A stretch of DNA of 64,000 nt from Pardosa pseudoannulata (Eukaryota > Arthropoda > Arachnida > Araneae > Lycosidae). Under the pieces are notes generated by a model. The model was given only the letters and a program-made list of their open reading frames with translations, did not search any database and was not told the origin of the DNA. A program made the position numbers and the translations under genes. Location of the stretch: assembly GCA_032207245.1 (NCBI GenBank), contig JAGEOH010000209.1, forward strand, positions 1 to 64,000, written 5' to 3'. Shown in pieces: positions 22,181 through 33,700 of the stretch (position 1 is the stretch's first letter; every line of letters begins with the position of its first letter).

Positions 22181-24263
22181 AGTGAATTGGGTTTAAACAT
22201 GGAATTTCGGATAAATGACTTTTGTTTATTAAAGTTGAAATAAAATGCTATACAAAAAACAAATTTTTAATGAAATCCATTATCATAATTTATCACAGTA
22301 GGACACTTAGCAATTCTTTTATCATTTGTGAAAAAATCACTGTACTTTTAAGTAGTGAAATGATGTTTAAATATGGAATTTCGGATAAATGACTGTTGTT
22401 TATTAATTTTGAAATAAAATTCTGTATAAAAAACACATTTTTAATGAAATCCGAAATTAGTCATAATTTACGAATCCCCACAGGTAGGACCCTTAGCAGT
22501 CTTTATGGCGAATTTGTGAAAAATCACTATACTTTGAAGTAGTGAAATGATGTTTAAACATGGAATTTCGGATAAATCACTTTTGTTTATTAAATTTGAA
22601 ATAAATTTATACAAAAAACACATTTTTATGAAATTCCGAAATTAGTCATAATTTACCAATCCCCACAGTAGGACCCTTAGCAGTCTTTTATGGCGAATTT
22701 TAAAAATCACTATAATTTTAAGTAGTGAAATGAGGTTTAAACATGGAATTTCGGATAAATGACTTTTGTTTTAAATTTTATAAAATTCTATACAAAAAAC
22801 ACATTTTTAATGAAATCCGAAATTAGTCATAATTTACCAATCCCCACAGGTAGGACCCTTAGCAGTCTTTATGGCGAATTTGTGAAAAATCACTATATTT
22901 TGAAGGAGTGAAATGATGTTTAAACATGGAATATCGGAGAAATGACTTTTGTTTATTAAATTTGAAATAAAATTTATACAAAAAAACACATTTTTAATGA
23001 AATCCAAAATTAGTCATAATTTACCAATCCCCACAGGTAGGACCCTTAGCAGTCTTTTATGGCGAATTTGTGAAAAATCACTATACTTTGAAGTAGTGTG
23101 ATGTTTAAACATGGAAATTTCGGATAAATGACTTTGTTTATTAAATTTGAAATAAAATTTATTTACAAAATAACAAAATTTTAATGAATATCCGAAATTA
23201 GTCATTTTATGAATCCCCACAGGTAGGACCCTTAGGCATTCTTTTATGGCGAATTTGTGAATAATCACTAAACTTTGAAGGGTCCTAGTGAAATGATGTA
23301 AACATGAAAATTTCGGATAAATGACGTTTGTTTTATAGAAATTTGAAATAAAATTCTATAAAAAAAACCATTTTTAATGAAATTCCGAATTAAACATCAT
23401 TTACTACTTCACAGGTAGGACCTGCATTTTTATGGCGAAATTGTGAAAAATCACTATACTTTGACGTAGTGAAATGATGTTTAAACATTCGGATTTCATT
23501 TAAAATGACTTTTTTTATTAGAATTTATTAAAATTTCAATACAAAAAACAATTTTTAATGAAATCCGAAATTAGTCATCATTTACGAATCCCCACAGGTA
23601 GGACCCATAGCAGTGATTTTATACAAATTTGTGAAAAGACTGCACTATACTTTGAAGTAGTAAAAAATGATGTTTAAACATGGAATTTCATTAAATGAAT
23701 TTTGTTTATTAGAATTTATTTCAAATTTAAAAAAACACATATTTAATGAAATCCGAAATTAGTCATAATTTACCAATCCCCACAGGTAGGATTTAGCACT
23801 TTTAATAGGCGAATTTGTGAAAAATCACTATACTGAAGTAGTGAAATGAATGTTTAAACATGGATTTCGGATAAAAATGTTTTTTTTATTAAATTTCAAA
23901 TTAAAAATAAACAAAAAACACATTTATAATGAAGATCCGTTAAACAAATTAGTCATAATTTACTTCCACAGGTAGGACCCTTAGGGAGTCTTTTATGGCG
24001 AATTTGTAAATCACTAATACTTTGAAGTATGAAATGATGTTTTAAACATGGATTTCTTATAAATGACTTTTTGTTTATTAGAATTTATTTAAAATTTAAT
24101 ACAAAAAACACATATTTAATGAAATCCGAAATAGTCATGTTTAACCAATCCCCACAGTAGGATAGCAGTCTTTCACAAATTCGCCATGAAAATCACTATA
24201 CTTTGAAGTGTGAAATGATGTTTTGGAATTTCATAAATGACTTTGTTTATTATATTTGAAATA
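22181..24263 (+). repeat. Decayed forward-orientation monomers before the inversion
   Basis: The unit is still recognisable, but copies carry many more indels and substitutions than upstream. At 22,261-22,330 a monomer has lost parts of AATTAGTC, the CCCC run and GGCGAA. From about 23,270 onward most landmarks are shortened or broken, for example CACAGTAGGATAGCAG at 24,154-24,169. The copies just past the flip (24,300 onward) are far cleaner, so decay is one-sided. It may be an old array edge that escaped homogenisation, or a low-quality consensus at the end of an assembled piece. At least one decayed copy (22,331-22,435) shares a specific variant set with a copy at 29,211-29,310, so part of the divergence is genuine. 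Confidence 0.85.
24174..24187 (-). repeat. 14-bp micro-inversion within a forward monomer
   Basis: Between TAGCAGTCTTT and GAAAATCACTATA the sequence reads CACAAATTCGCCAT, the exact reverse complement of the expected ATGGCGAATTTGTG (monomer 13-26). The flanks TTT and AAA can act as short inverted repeats around it. It lies about 80 bp before the array-wide flip. Confidence 0.9.
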
Positions 24264-24310
24264 GAATTTATTTCAATTTAATAAACAAAGTCATTTATCC
24301 GAAATTCCAT
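24225..24310. repeat. Orientation-switch junction (inverted satellite arms)
   Basis: The forward monomer runs through GACTTTGTTTATTATATTTGAAATA (24,239-24,263). After the 5-bp GAATT (24,264-24,268) it is answered by TATTTCAATTTAATAAACAAAGTC on the reverse strand. The two sides form an almost perfect palindrome with a 5-bp spacer. The break lies in monomer 105-112, where forward GAAATAAAATTC meets reverse TAGAATTTTATTTC with only an ATA-type microhomology. No foreign sequence or target-site duplication separates the arms. It could be a fold-back inversion in the genome, a fold-back read, or an assembler joining opposite-strand copies. Confidence 0.9.
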
Positions 24311-26589
24311 GCTTTAACATCATTTCACTACTTCAAAGTATAGTGATTTTTCACAAATTCGCCATAAAAGACTGCTAAGGGTCCTACCTGTGGGGATTCA
24401 TAAATTATGACTAATTTCGGATTTCATTAAAAATGTGTTTTTTGTATTAGAATTTATATCAAATTTAATAAACAAAAGTCATTTTATATATCCGAAATTC
24501 CATGTTTAAACATCATTTCACTACTTCAAAGTATAGTGATTTTTCACAAATTCGCCATAAAAGACTGCTAAGGGTCCTACCTGTGGGGATTCGTAAATTA
24601 TAACTAATTTCGGATTTCATTAAAAATGTGTTTTTGTATAGAATTTTATTTCAAATTTAATAAACAAACTTCATTTATTCCGAAAATTCCATGTTTAAAC
24701 ATCATTTTCACTACTTCAAAGTATAGGTGATTTTTCACAAATATCGCCATAAAAGACTGCTAAGGGGCCTACCTGTGGTTAGTGGTAAATTATGACTAAT
24801 TTCGGATTTCATTAAAAATGTGTTTTTTGTATAGAATTTTATTTAAAATTTAATAAACAAAAGTCATTTATCCGAAATTCTATGTTTAATCATTATTTCA
24901 CTACTTCAAAGTTGAGTGATTTTTCACAAATTCGCCATAAAAGACTGCTAAGGGTCCTACCTGTGGGGATTCATAAATTATGAAATAATTTCGGATTTCA
25001 TTAAAAATGTGTTTTTTGTATAGAATTTTATTTCAAATTTAATAAACAAAAGTCATTTATCCGAAATTCCATGTTTAAACATCATTTCACTACTTCAAAG
25101 TATAGTGATTTTTCACAAATTCGCCATAAAAGACTGCTAAGGGTCCTACCTGTGGGGATTGGTAAATTATGACTAATTTCGGATTTCATTAAAAATGTGT
25201 TTTTTGTATAGAATTTTATTTCAAATTTAATAAACAAAAGTCATTTATCCGAAATTCCATGTTTAAACATCATTTCACTACTTCAAAGTATAGTGATTGT
25301 TCACAAATTCGCCATAAAAGACTGCTAAGGGTCCTACCTTTGGGTATTCATAAATTATGACTAATTTCGGATTTCATTAAAAATGTGTTTTTGTATAGAA
25401 TTTTATTTCAAATTTAATAAACAAAAGTCATTTATCCGAAATTCCATGTTTAAACATCATTTCACTACTTCAAAGTATAGTGATTTTTCACAAATTCGCC
25501 ATAAAAGACTGCTAAGGGTCCTACCTGTGGGGATTGGTAAATTATGACTAATTTCGGATTTCATTAAAAATGTGTTTTTTGTATAGAATTTTATTTCAAA
25601 TTTAATAAACAAAAGTCATTTATCCGAAATTCCATGTTTAAACATCATTTCACTACTTCAAAGTATAGTGATTTTTCACAAATTCGCCATAAAAGACTGC
25701 TAAGGGTCCTACCTCTGAAAGTCGTAAAATATGAATAATTTCGGATTTCATTAAAAATGTGTTTTTTGTATAGAATTTTATTTCAAATTTAATAAACAAA
25801 AGTCATTTATTCGAAATTCCATGTTTAAACATCATTTCACTACTTCAAAGTATAGTGATTTTTCACAAATTCGCCATAAAAGACTGCTAAGGGTCCTACC
25901 TGTGGGGATTCATAAATTATGACTAATTTCGGATTTCATTAAAAATGTGTTTTTTGTATAGAATTTTATTTCAAATTTAATAAACAAAAGTCATTTATCC
26001 GAAATTCCATGTTTAAACATCATTTTCACTACTTCAAATATAGTGATTTTTCACAAATTCGCCATAAAAGACTGCTAAGGGTCCTACCTGTGGTTAGTCG
26101 TAAATTATGACTAATTTCGGATTTCATTAAAAATGTGTTTTTTGTATAGAATTTTATTTCAAATTTAATAAACAAAATCATTTATCCGAAATTCCATGTT
26201 TAAACATCATTTCACTACTTCAAAATATAGTGATTTTTCACAAATTCGCCATAAAAGACTGCTAAGGGTCCTACCTGTGGGGATTGGTAAATTATGACTA
26301 ATTTCGGATTTCATTAAAAATGTGTTTTTTGTATAGAATTTTATTTCAAATTTAATAAACAAAAGTCATTTATCCGAAATTCCATGTTTAAACATCATTT
26401 CACTACTTCAAAGTATAGTGATTTTTCACAAATTCGCCATAAAAGACTGCTAAGGGTCCTACCTGTGGGGATTGTAATTATGACTAATTTCGGATTTCAT
26501 TAAAAATGTGTTTTTTGTATAGAATTTTTATTTCAAATTCAATAAACAAAAGTCATTTATCCGAAATTCCATGTTTAAACATCATTTCA

Positions 26590-26640
26590 CTACTGCAAAG
26601 TATAGTAATTTTTCACAAATTCGCCATAAACGACTGCTAA
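26590..26640 (-). repeat. Rare linked-variant monomer (first copy)
   Basis: Three changes occur together: CTACTGCAAAG (G at 26,595), GTAATTTTT (A at 26,607) and AAACGACTG (C at 26,631). The same three recur at 55,602-55,648, and the first two also occur on the opposite strand at 21,293-21,311. Confidence 0.85.
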
Positions 26641-28594
26641 GGGTCCTACCTGTTGGGATTGGTAAATTATGATTAATTTCGGATTTCATTAAAAATGTGT
26701 TTTTTGTATAGAATTTTATTTCAAATTTAATAAACAAAAGTCATTTATCCGAAATTCCATGTTTAAACATCATTTCACTACTTCAAAGTATAGTGATTTT
26801 TCACAAATTCGCCATAAAAGACTGCTAAGGGTCCTACCTGTGGGGATTGGTAAATTATGACTAATTTCGGATTTCATTAAAAATGTGTTTTTTTGTATAG
26901 AATTTTATTTCAAATTTAATAAACAAAAGTCATTTATCCGAAATTCCATGTATAAACATCATTTCACTACTTCAAAGTATAGTGATTTTTCACAAATTCG
27001 CCATAAAAGACTGCTGCTAAGGTCCCTACCTGTGGGGATTGGTAAATTAATGACTAATTTCGGATTTCATTAAAAATGTGTTTTTTGTATAGAATATTTT
27101 ATTTCAAATTTAATAAACAAAAGTCATTTATCCGAAATTCCATGTTTAAACATCATTTCACTACTTCAAAGTATAGTGATTTTTCACAAATTCGCCATAA
27201 AAGACTGCTAAGGGTCCTACCTGTTAGGAATCGTAAATTATGACTAATTTCGGATTTCATTAAAAATGTGTTTTTTGTATAGAATTTTATTTCAAATTTA
27301 ATAAACAAAAGTCATTTATCCGAAATTCCATGTTTAAACATCCTTTCACTACTTCAAAGTATAGTGATTTTTCACAAATTCGCCATAAAAGACTGCTAAG
27401 GGTCCTCTACCTGTGGGGATTCATAAATTATGACCTAATTTCGGATTTCATTAAAAAATGTGTTTTTTTGTATAGAATTTTATTTCAAAATTTAATAAAC
27501 AAAAGTCATTTATCCGAAATTCCATGTTTAAACATCATTTCACTACTTCAAATATAGTGATTTTTCACAAATTCGCCATAAAAGACTGCTAAGGGTCCTA
27601 CCTGTGGGGATTGGTAAATTATGAACTAATTTCGGATTTCATTAAAAATGTGTTTTTTTTTTATAGAATTTTATTTCAAATTTAATAAACAAAATCATTT
27701 ATCCGAAATTCCATGTTTAAACATCATTTCACTACTTCAAAGTATAGTGATTTTTCACAAATTCGCCATAAAAGACTGCTAAGGGTCCTACCTGTGGGGA
27801 TTGGTAAATTATGACTAATTTCGGATTTCATTAAAAATGTGTTTTTTGTATAGAATTTTATTTCAAATTTAATAAACAAAAGTCATTTATCCGAAATTCC
27901 ATGTTTAAACATCATTTCACTACTTCAAAGTATAGTGATTTTTCACAAATTCGCCATAAAAGACTGCTAAGGGTCCCACCTGTGGGGATTGGTAAATTAT
28001 GACTAATTTCGGATTTCATTAAAATTGTGTTTTTTTGTATAGAATTTTATTTCAAATTTAATAAACAAAAGTCATTTATCCGAAATTCCATGTTTAAACA
28101 TCATTTCACTACTTCAAAGTATAGTGATTTTTCACAAATTCGCCATAAAAGACTGCTAAGGGTCCTACCTGTATTTAGTCGTAAAATATGACTAATTTCG
28201 GATTTCATTAAAAATGTGTTTTTTGTATAGAATTTTATTTCAAATTTAATAAACAAAAGTCATTTATCCGAAATTCCATGTTTAAACATCATTTCACTAC
28301 TTCAAAATTAAGTGATTTTTCACAAATTCGCCATAAAAGACTGCTAAGGGTCCTACCTGTGGGGATTGGTAAATTATGACTAATTTTGGATTTCATTAAA
28401 AATGTGTTTTTTGTATAGAATTTTATTTCAAATTTAATAAACAAAAGTCATTTATCCGAAATTCCATGTTTAAACATCATTTCACTACTTCAAAGTATAG
28501 TGATTTTTCACAAATTCGCCATAAAAGACTGCTAAGGGTCCTACCTGTGGGGATTGGTAAATTATGACTAATTTCGGATTTCATTAAAAATGTG

Positions 28595-28607
28595 TTTTTT
28601 TTTTTTG

Positions 28608-28639
<32 letters not shown>

Positions 28640-28641
28640 TT
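28595..28641 (-). repeat. 47-bp T tract, expanded from the usual T6
   Basis: At the place where monomers read GTGTTTTTTGTATAG, this copy has 47 bases of T interrupted only by G at 28,607 and C at 28,620. The monomer resumes normally on both sides. The same run varies from five to nine T in many copies (for example 27,651; 46,719; 49,163), so this is an extreme case of slippage at a known soft spot, or a homopolymer consensus error. Confidence 0.9.
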
Positions 28642-29779
28642 GTATAGAATTTATATTTCAAATTTTAATAAACAAAAGTCATTTATCCGAAATTCCATGT
28701 TTAAACATCATTTCACTACTTCAAAGTATAGTGATTTTTCACAAATTCGCCATAAAAGACTGCTAAGGGTCCTACCTGTGGGGATTGGTAAATTATGACT
28801 AATTTTGGATTTCATTAAAAATGTGTTTTTTTTTGTATAGAATTTTATTTCAAATTTAATAAACAAAAGTCATTTATCCGAAATTCCATGTTTAAACATC
28901 ATTTCACTACTTCAAAGTATAGTGATTTTTCACAAATTCGCCATAAAAGACTGCTAAGGGTCCTACCTGTGGGGATTGGTAAATTTATGACATAATTTCG
29001 GATTTCATTAAAAATGTGTTTTTTGTATAGAATTTTATTTCAAATTTAATAAACAAAAGTCATTTATCCGAAATTCCATGTTTAAACATCATTTCACTAC
29101 TTCAAAGTATAGTGATTTTTCACAAAATCGCCATAAAAGACTGCTAAGGGTCGTACCTGTGGGGCTTGGTAAATTATGACTAATTTCGGATTTCATTAAA
29201 AATGTGTTTTTTATACAGAATTTTATTTCAAAATTAATAAACAACAGTCATTTATCCGAAATTCCATGTTTAAACATCATTTCACTACTTAAAAGTACAG
29301 TGATCTTTCACAAATTCGCCATAAAAGACTGCTATGGGTCCTACCTGTGGGGATTGGTAATTTATGACTAATTTCGGATTTCATTAAAAATGTGTTTTTT
29401 GTATAGAATTTTATTTCAAATTTAATAAACAAAAGTCATTTATCCGAAATTCCATGTTTAAACATCATTTCACTACTTCAAAGTATAGTGATTTTTCACA
29501 AATTCGCCATAAAAGACTGCTAAGGGTCCTACCTGTGGGGATTCGTATAATATGACTAATTTCGGATTTCATTAAAAATGTGTTTTTTGTATAGAATTTT
29601 ATTTCAAATTTAATAAACAAAAGTCATTTATCCGAAATTCCATGTTTAAACATCATTTCACTACTTCAAAGTATAGTGATTTTTCACAAATTCGCCATAA
29701 AAGACTGCTAAGGGTCCTACCTGTGGGGATTGGTAAATTATGACTAATTTCGGATTTCATTAAAAATGTGTTTTTTGTA

Positions 29780-29880
29780 TAGAATTTTTTTCCAAATTTA
29801 TTTCAAATAAAAAAAAAAAATTAAAATAAACAAAAGTCATTTATCCGAAATTCCATGTTTAAACATCATTTCACTACGAC
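29780..29880 (-). repeat. Truncated monomer with A/T scramble
   Basis: The A/T-rich part is disturbed at 29,786-29,826 (extra TTTATTTCAAATAAA and a run of A). The monomer then stops after CACTAC and continues directly as GACTAATTTCGG of the next copy. About 77 bp (forward monomer positions 158-188 and 1-46) are missing. There is little or no homology at the join. Confidence 0.85.
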
Positions 29881-30344
29881 TAATTTCGGATTTCATTAAA
29901 AATGTGTTTTTTGTATAGAATTTTATTTCAAATTTAATAAACAAAAGTCATTTATCCGAAATTCCATGTTTAAACATCATTTCACTACTTCAAAATATAG
30001 TGATTTTTCACAAATTCGCCATAAAAGACTGCTAAGGGTACTACCTGTGGGGAGTCGTAAATTATGACTAATTTCGGATTTCATTAAAAATGTGTTTTTT
30101 GTATAGAATTTTATTTCAAATTTAATAAACAAAAGTCATTTATCCGAAATTCCATGTTTAAACATCATTTCACTACTTCAAAATATAGTGATTTTTCACA
30201 AATTCGCCATAAAAGACTGCTAAGGGTCCTACCTGTGGGGAGTCGTAAATTATGACTAATTTCGGATTTCATTAAAAATGTGTTTTTTGTATAGAATTTT
30301 ATTTCAAATTTAATAAACAAAAGTCATTTATCCGAAATTCCATG

Positions 30345-30445
30345 TTTAAACATCGGATTTCATTAAAAATGTGTTTTGTTATGAGAATTTTATTTCAAAT
30401 TTAATAAACAAAAGTCATTTACGAAATTCCATGTTAAACTTTTCA
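30345..30445 (-). repeat. Second truncated monomer
   Basis: After CATGTTTAAACATC the sequence jumps to GGATTTCATTAAAAATG, omitting about 97 bp (forward monomer 148-188 and 1-56). The following copy has further small losses (CATTTACGAAATT; GTTAAACTTTTCAC). This lies 470 bp from the previous truncation, so two rearrangements cluster at the start of the sub-family B block. Confidence 0.85.
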
Positions 30446-30659
30446 CTACTTCAAAGTATAGTGATTTTTCACAAATTCGCCATAAAAGACTGCTAAGGGT
30501 CCTACCTGTGGGGATTGGTAAATTATGACTAATTTCGGATTTCATTAAAAATGTGTTTTTTGTATAGAATTTTATTTCAAATTTAATAACAAAAGTCATT
30601 TATCCGAAATTCCATGTTTTAAACATCATTTCACTACTTCAAAATATAGTGATTTTTCA

Positions 30660-33600
30660 CAAATTCGCCATAAAAGACTGCTAAGGGTCCTACCTGTGGG
30701 GATTCGTAAATTATGACTAATTTCGGATTTCATTAAAAATGTGTTTTTTGTATAGAATTTTATTTCAAATTTAATAAACAAAAGTCATTTATCCGAAATT
30801 CCATGTTTAAACATCATTTCACTACTTCAAAATATAGTGATTTTTCACAAATTCGCCATAAAAGACTGCTAAGGGTACTACCTGTGGGGATTGGTAAATT
30901 ATGACTAATTTCGGATTTCATTAAAAATGTGTTTTTTTTAGAGAATTTTATTTCAAATTTAATAAACAAAAGTCATTTATCCGAAATTCCATGTTTAAAC
31001 ATCATTTCACTACTTCAAAATATAGTGATTTTTCACAAATTCGCCATAAAAGACTGCTAAGGGTACTACCTGTGGGGATTGGTAAATTATGACTAATTTC
31101 GGATTTCATTAAAAATGTGTTTTTTGTATAGAATTTTATTTCAAATTTAATAAACAAAAGTCATTTATCCGAAATTCCATGTTTAAACATCATTTCACTA
31201 CTTCAAAATATAGTGATTTTTCACAAATTCGCCATAAAAGACTGCTAAGGGTCCTACCTGTGGGGAGTCGTAAATTATGACTAATTTCGGATTTCATTAA
31301 AAATGTGTTTTTTGTATAGAATTTTATTTCAAATTTAATAAACAAAAGTCATTTATCCGAAATTCCATGTTTAAACATCATTTCACTACTTCAAAATATA
31401 GTGATTTTTCACAAATTCGCCATAAAAGACTGCTAAGGGTCCTACCTGTGGGGAGTCGTAAATTATGACTAATTTCGGATTTCATTAAAAATGTGTTTTT
31501 TGTATAGAATTTTATTTCAAATTTAATAAACAAAAGTCATTTATCCGAAATTCCATGTTTAAACATCATTTCACTACTTCAAAATATAGTGATTTTTCAC
31601 AAATTCGCCATAAAAGACTGCTAAGGGTACTACCTGTGGGGATTGGTAAATTATGACTAATTTCGGATTTCATTAAAAATGTGTTTTTTGTATAGAATTT
31701 TATTTCAAATTTAATAAACAAAAGTCATTTATCCGAAATTCCATGTTTAAACATCATTTCACTACTTCAAAATATAGTGATTTTTCACAAATTCGCCATA
31801 AAAGACTGCTAAGGGTCCTACCTGTGGGGAGTCGTAAATTATGACTAATTTCGGATTTCATTAAAAATGTGTTTTTTGTATAGAATTTTATTTCAAATTT
31901 AATAAACAAAAGTCATTTATCCGAAATTCCATGTTTAAACATCATTTCACTACTTCAAAATATAGTGATTTTTCACAAATTCGCCATAAAAGACTGCTAA
32001 GGGTCCTACCTGTGGGGATTCGTAAATTATGACTAATTTCGGATTTCATTAAAAATGTGTTTTTTGTATAGAATTTTATTTCAAATTTAATAAACAAAAG
32101 TCATTTATCCGAAATTCCATGTTTAAACATCATTTCACTACTTCAAAATATAGTGATTTTTCACAAATTCGCCATAAAAGACTGCTAAGGGTACTACCTG
32201 TGGGGATTGGTAAAATATGACTAATTTCGGATTTCATTAAAAATGTGTTTTTTTTTAGAGAATTTTATTTCAAATTTAATAAACAAAAGTCATTTATCCG
32301 AAATTCCATGTTTAAACATCATTTCACTACTTCAAAATATAGTGATTTTTCACAAATTCGCCATAAAAGACTGCTAAGGGTACTACCTGTGGGGATTGGT
32401 AAATTATGACTAATTTCGGATTTCATTAAAAATGTGTTTTTTGTATAGAATTTTATTTCAAATTTAATAAACAAAAGTCATTTATCCGAAATTCCATGTT
32501 TAAACATCATTTCACTACTTCAAAATATAGTGATTTTTCACAAATTCGCCATAAAAGACTGCTAAGGGTACTACCTGTGGGGATTGGTAAATTATGACTA
32601 ATTTCGGATTTCATTAAAAATGTGTTTTTTGTATAGAATTTTATTTCAAATTTAATAAACAAAAGTCATTTATCCGAAATTCCATGTTTAAACATCATTT
32701 CACTACTTCAAAATATAGTGATTTTTCACAAATTCGCCATAAAAGACTGCTAAGGGTCCTACCTGTGGGGAGTCGTAAATTATGACTAATTTCGGATTTC
32801 ATTAAAAATGTGTTTTTTGTATAGAATTTTATTTCAAATTTAATAAACAAAAGTCATTTATCCGAAATTCCATGTTTAAACATCATTTCACTACTTCAAA
32901 TATAGTGATTTTTCACAAATTCGCCATAAAAGACTGCTAAGGGTCCTACCTGTGGGGATTGGTAAATTATGACTAATTTCGGATTTCATTAAAAATGTGT
33001 TTTTTGTATAGAATTTTATTTCAAATTTAATAAACAAAAGTCATTTATCCGAAATTCCATGTTTAAACATCATTTCACTACTTCAAAATATAGTGATTTT
33101 TCACAAATTCGCCATAAAAGACTGCTAAGGGTCCTACCTGTGGGGAGTCGTAAATTATGACTAATTTCGGATTTCATTAAAAATGTGTTTTTTGTATAGA
33201 ATTTTATTTCAAATTTAATAAACAAAAGTCATTTATCCGAAATTCCATGTTTAAACATCATTTCACTACTTCAAAATATAGTGATTTTTCACAAATTCGC
33301 CATAAAAGACTGCTAAGGGTCCTACCTGTGGGGAGTCGTAAATTATGACTAATTTCGGATTTCATTAAAAATGTGTTTTTTGTATAGAATTTTATTTCAA
33401 ATTTAATAAACAAAAGTCATTTATCCGAAATTCCATGTTTAAACATCATTTCACTACTTCAAAATATAGTGATTTTTCACAAATTCGCCATAAAAGACTG
33501 CTAAGGGTACTACCTGTGGGGATTGGTAAATTATGACTAATTTCGGATTTCATTAAAAATGTGTTTTTTGTATAGAATTTTATTTCAAATTTAATAAACA

Positions 33601-33700
33601 AAAGTCATTTATCCGAAATTCCATGTTTAAACATCATTTCACTACTTCAAAATATAGTGATTTTTCACAAATTCGCCATAAAAGACTGCTAAGGGTCCTA
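30660..33700 (-). repeat. Putative decayed higher-order repeat of about 7 monomers
   Basis: Scoring each monomer by GGGTCC or GGGTAC, the variable-box allele and TTTAGAGAA or GTATAGAA gives a pattern that repeats in order. Monomers starting near 30,686, 30,874 and 31,061 (CC/ATTCG; AC/ATTGG with TAGAGAA; AC/ATTGG) match those near 32,001, 32,189 and 32,377, 1,315 bp later, which is seven units. The next three (31,249; 31,437; 31,625: CC/AGTCG, CC/AGTCG, AC/ATTGG) match 33,129, 33,317 and 33,505, ten units later, as if three extra monomers had been inserted. I scored this by eye with few markers. Confidence 0.55.

Larger units (their letters stand above)
24264..29984 (-). repeat. 188-bp satellite, reverse array, proximal part
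   Basis: Copies are the reverse complement of the forward monomer, with landmarks CTGCTAAGGGTCCTACC and CGGATTTCATTAAAAATG. Most are the standard form (CAAAGTATAG). This part is more heterogeneous than later blocks: the variable box shows several alleles, T runs range from five to nine, and small indels are common (27,017; 27,406; 28,989). There is no gene or other element in it apart from the T-tract insertion and the truncated monomer listed separately. Confidence 0.97.

Noticed and set aside
24225..24310. Terminal inverted repeats of a transposon at the flip
   Set aside because: The inverted sequence is simply the satellite itself in both directions, with a 5-bp spacer. There is no internal element, transposase or target-site duplication.
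24264..29984. Perfect mirror symmetry of the two arms about the flip
   Set aside because: Shared rare monomers lie at unequal distances from the junction (for example 1.9 and 5.0 kb; 9.3 and 0.6 kb), and the sub-family blocks differ, so the arms are not a simple recent palindrome.
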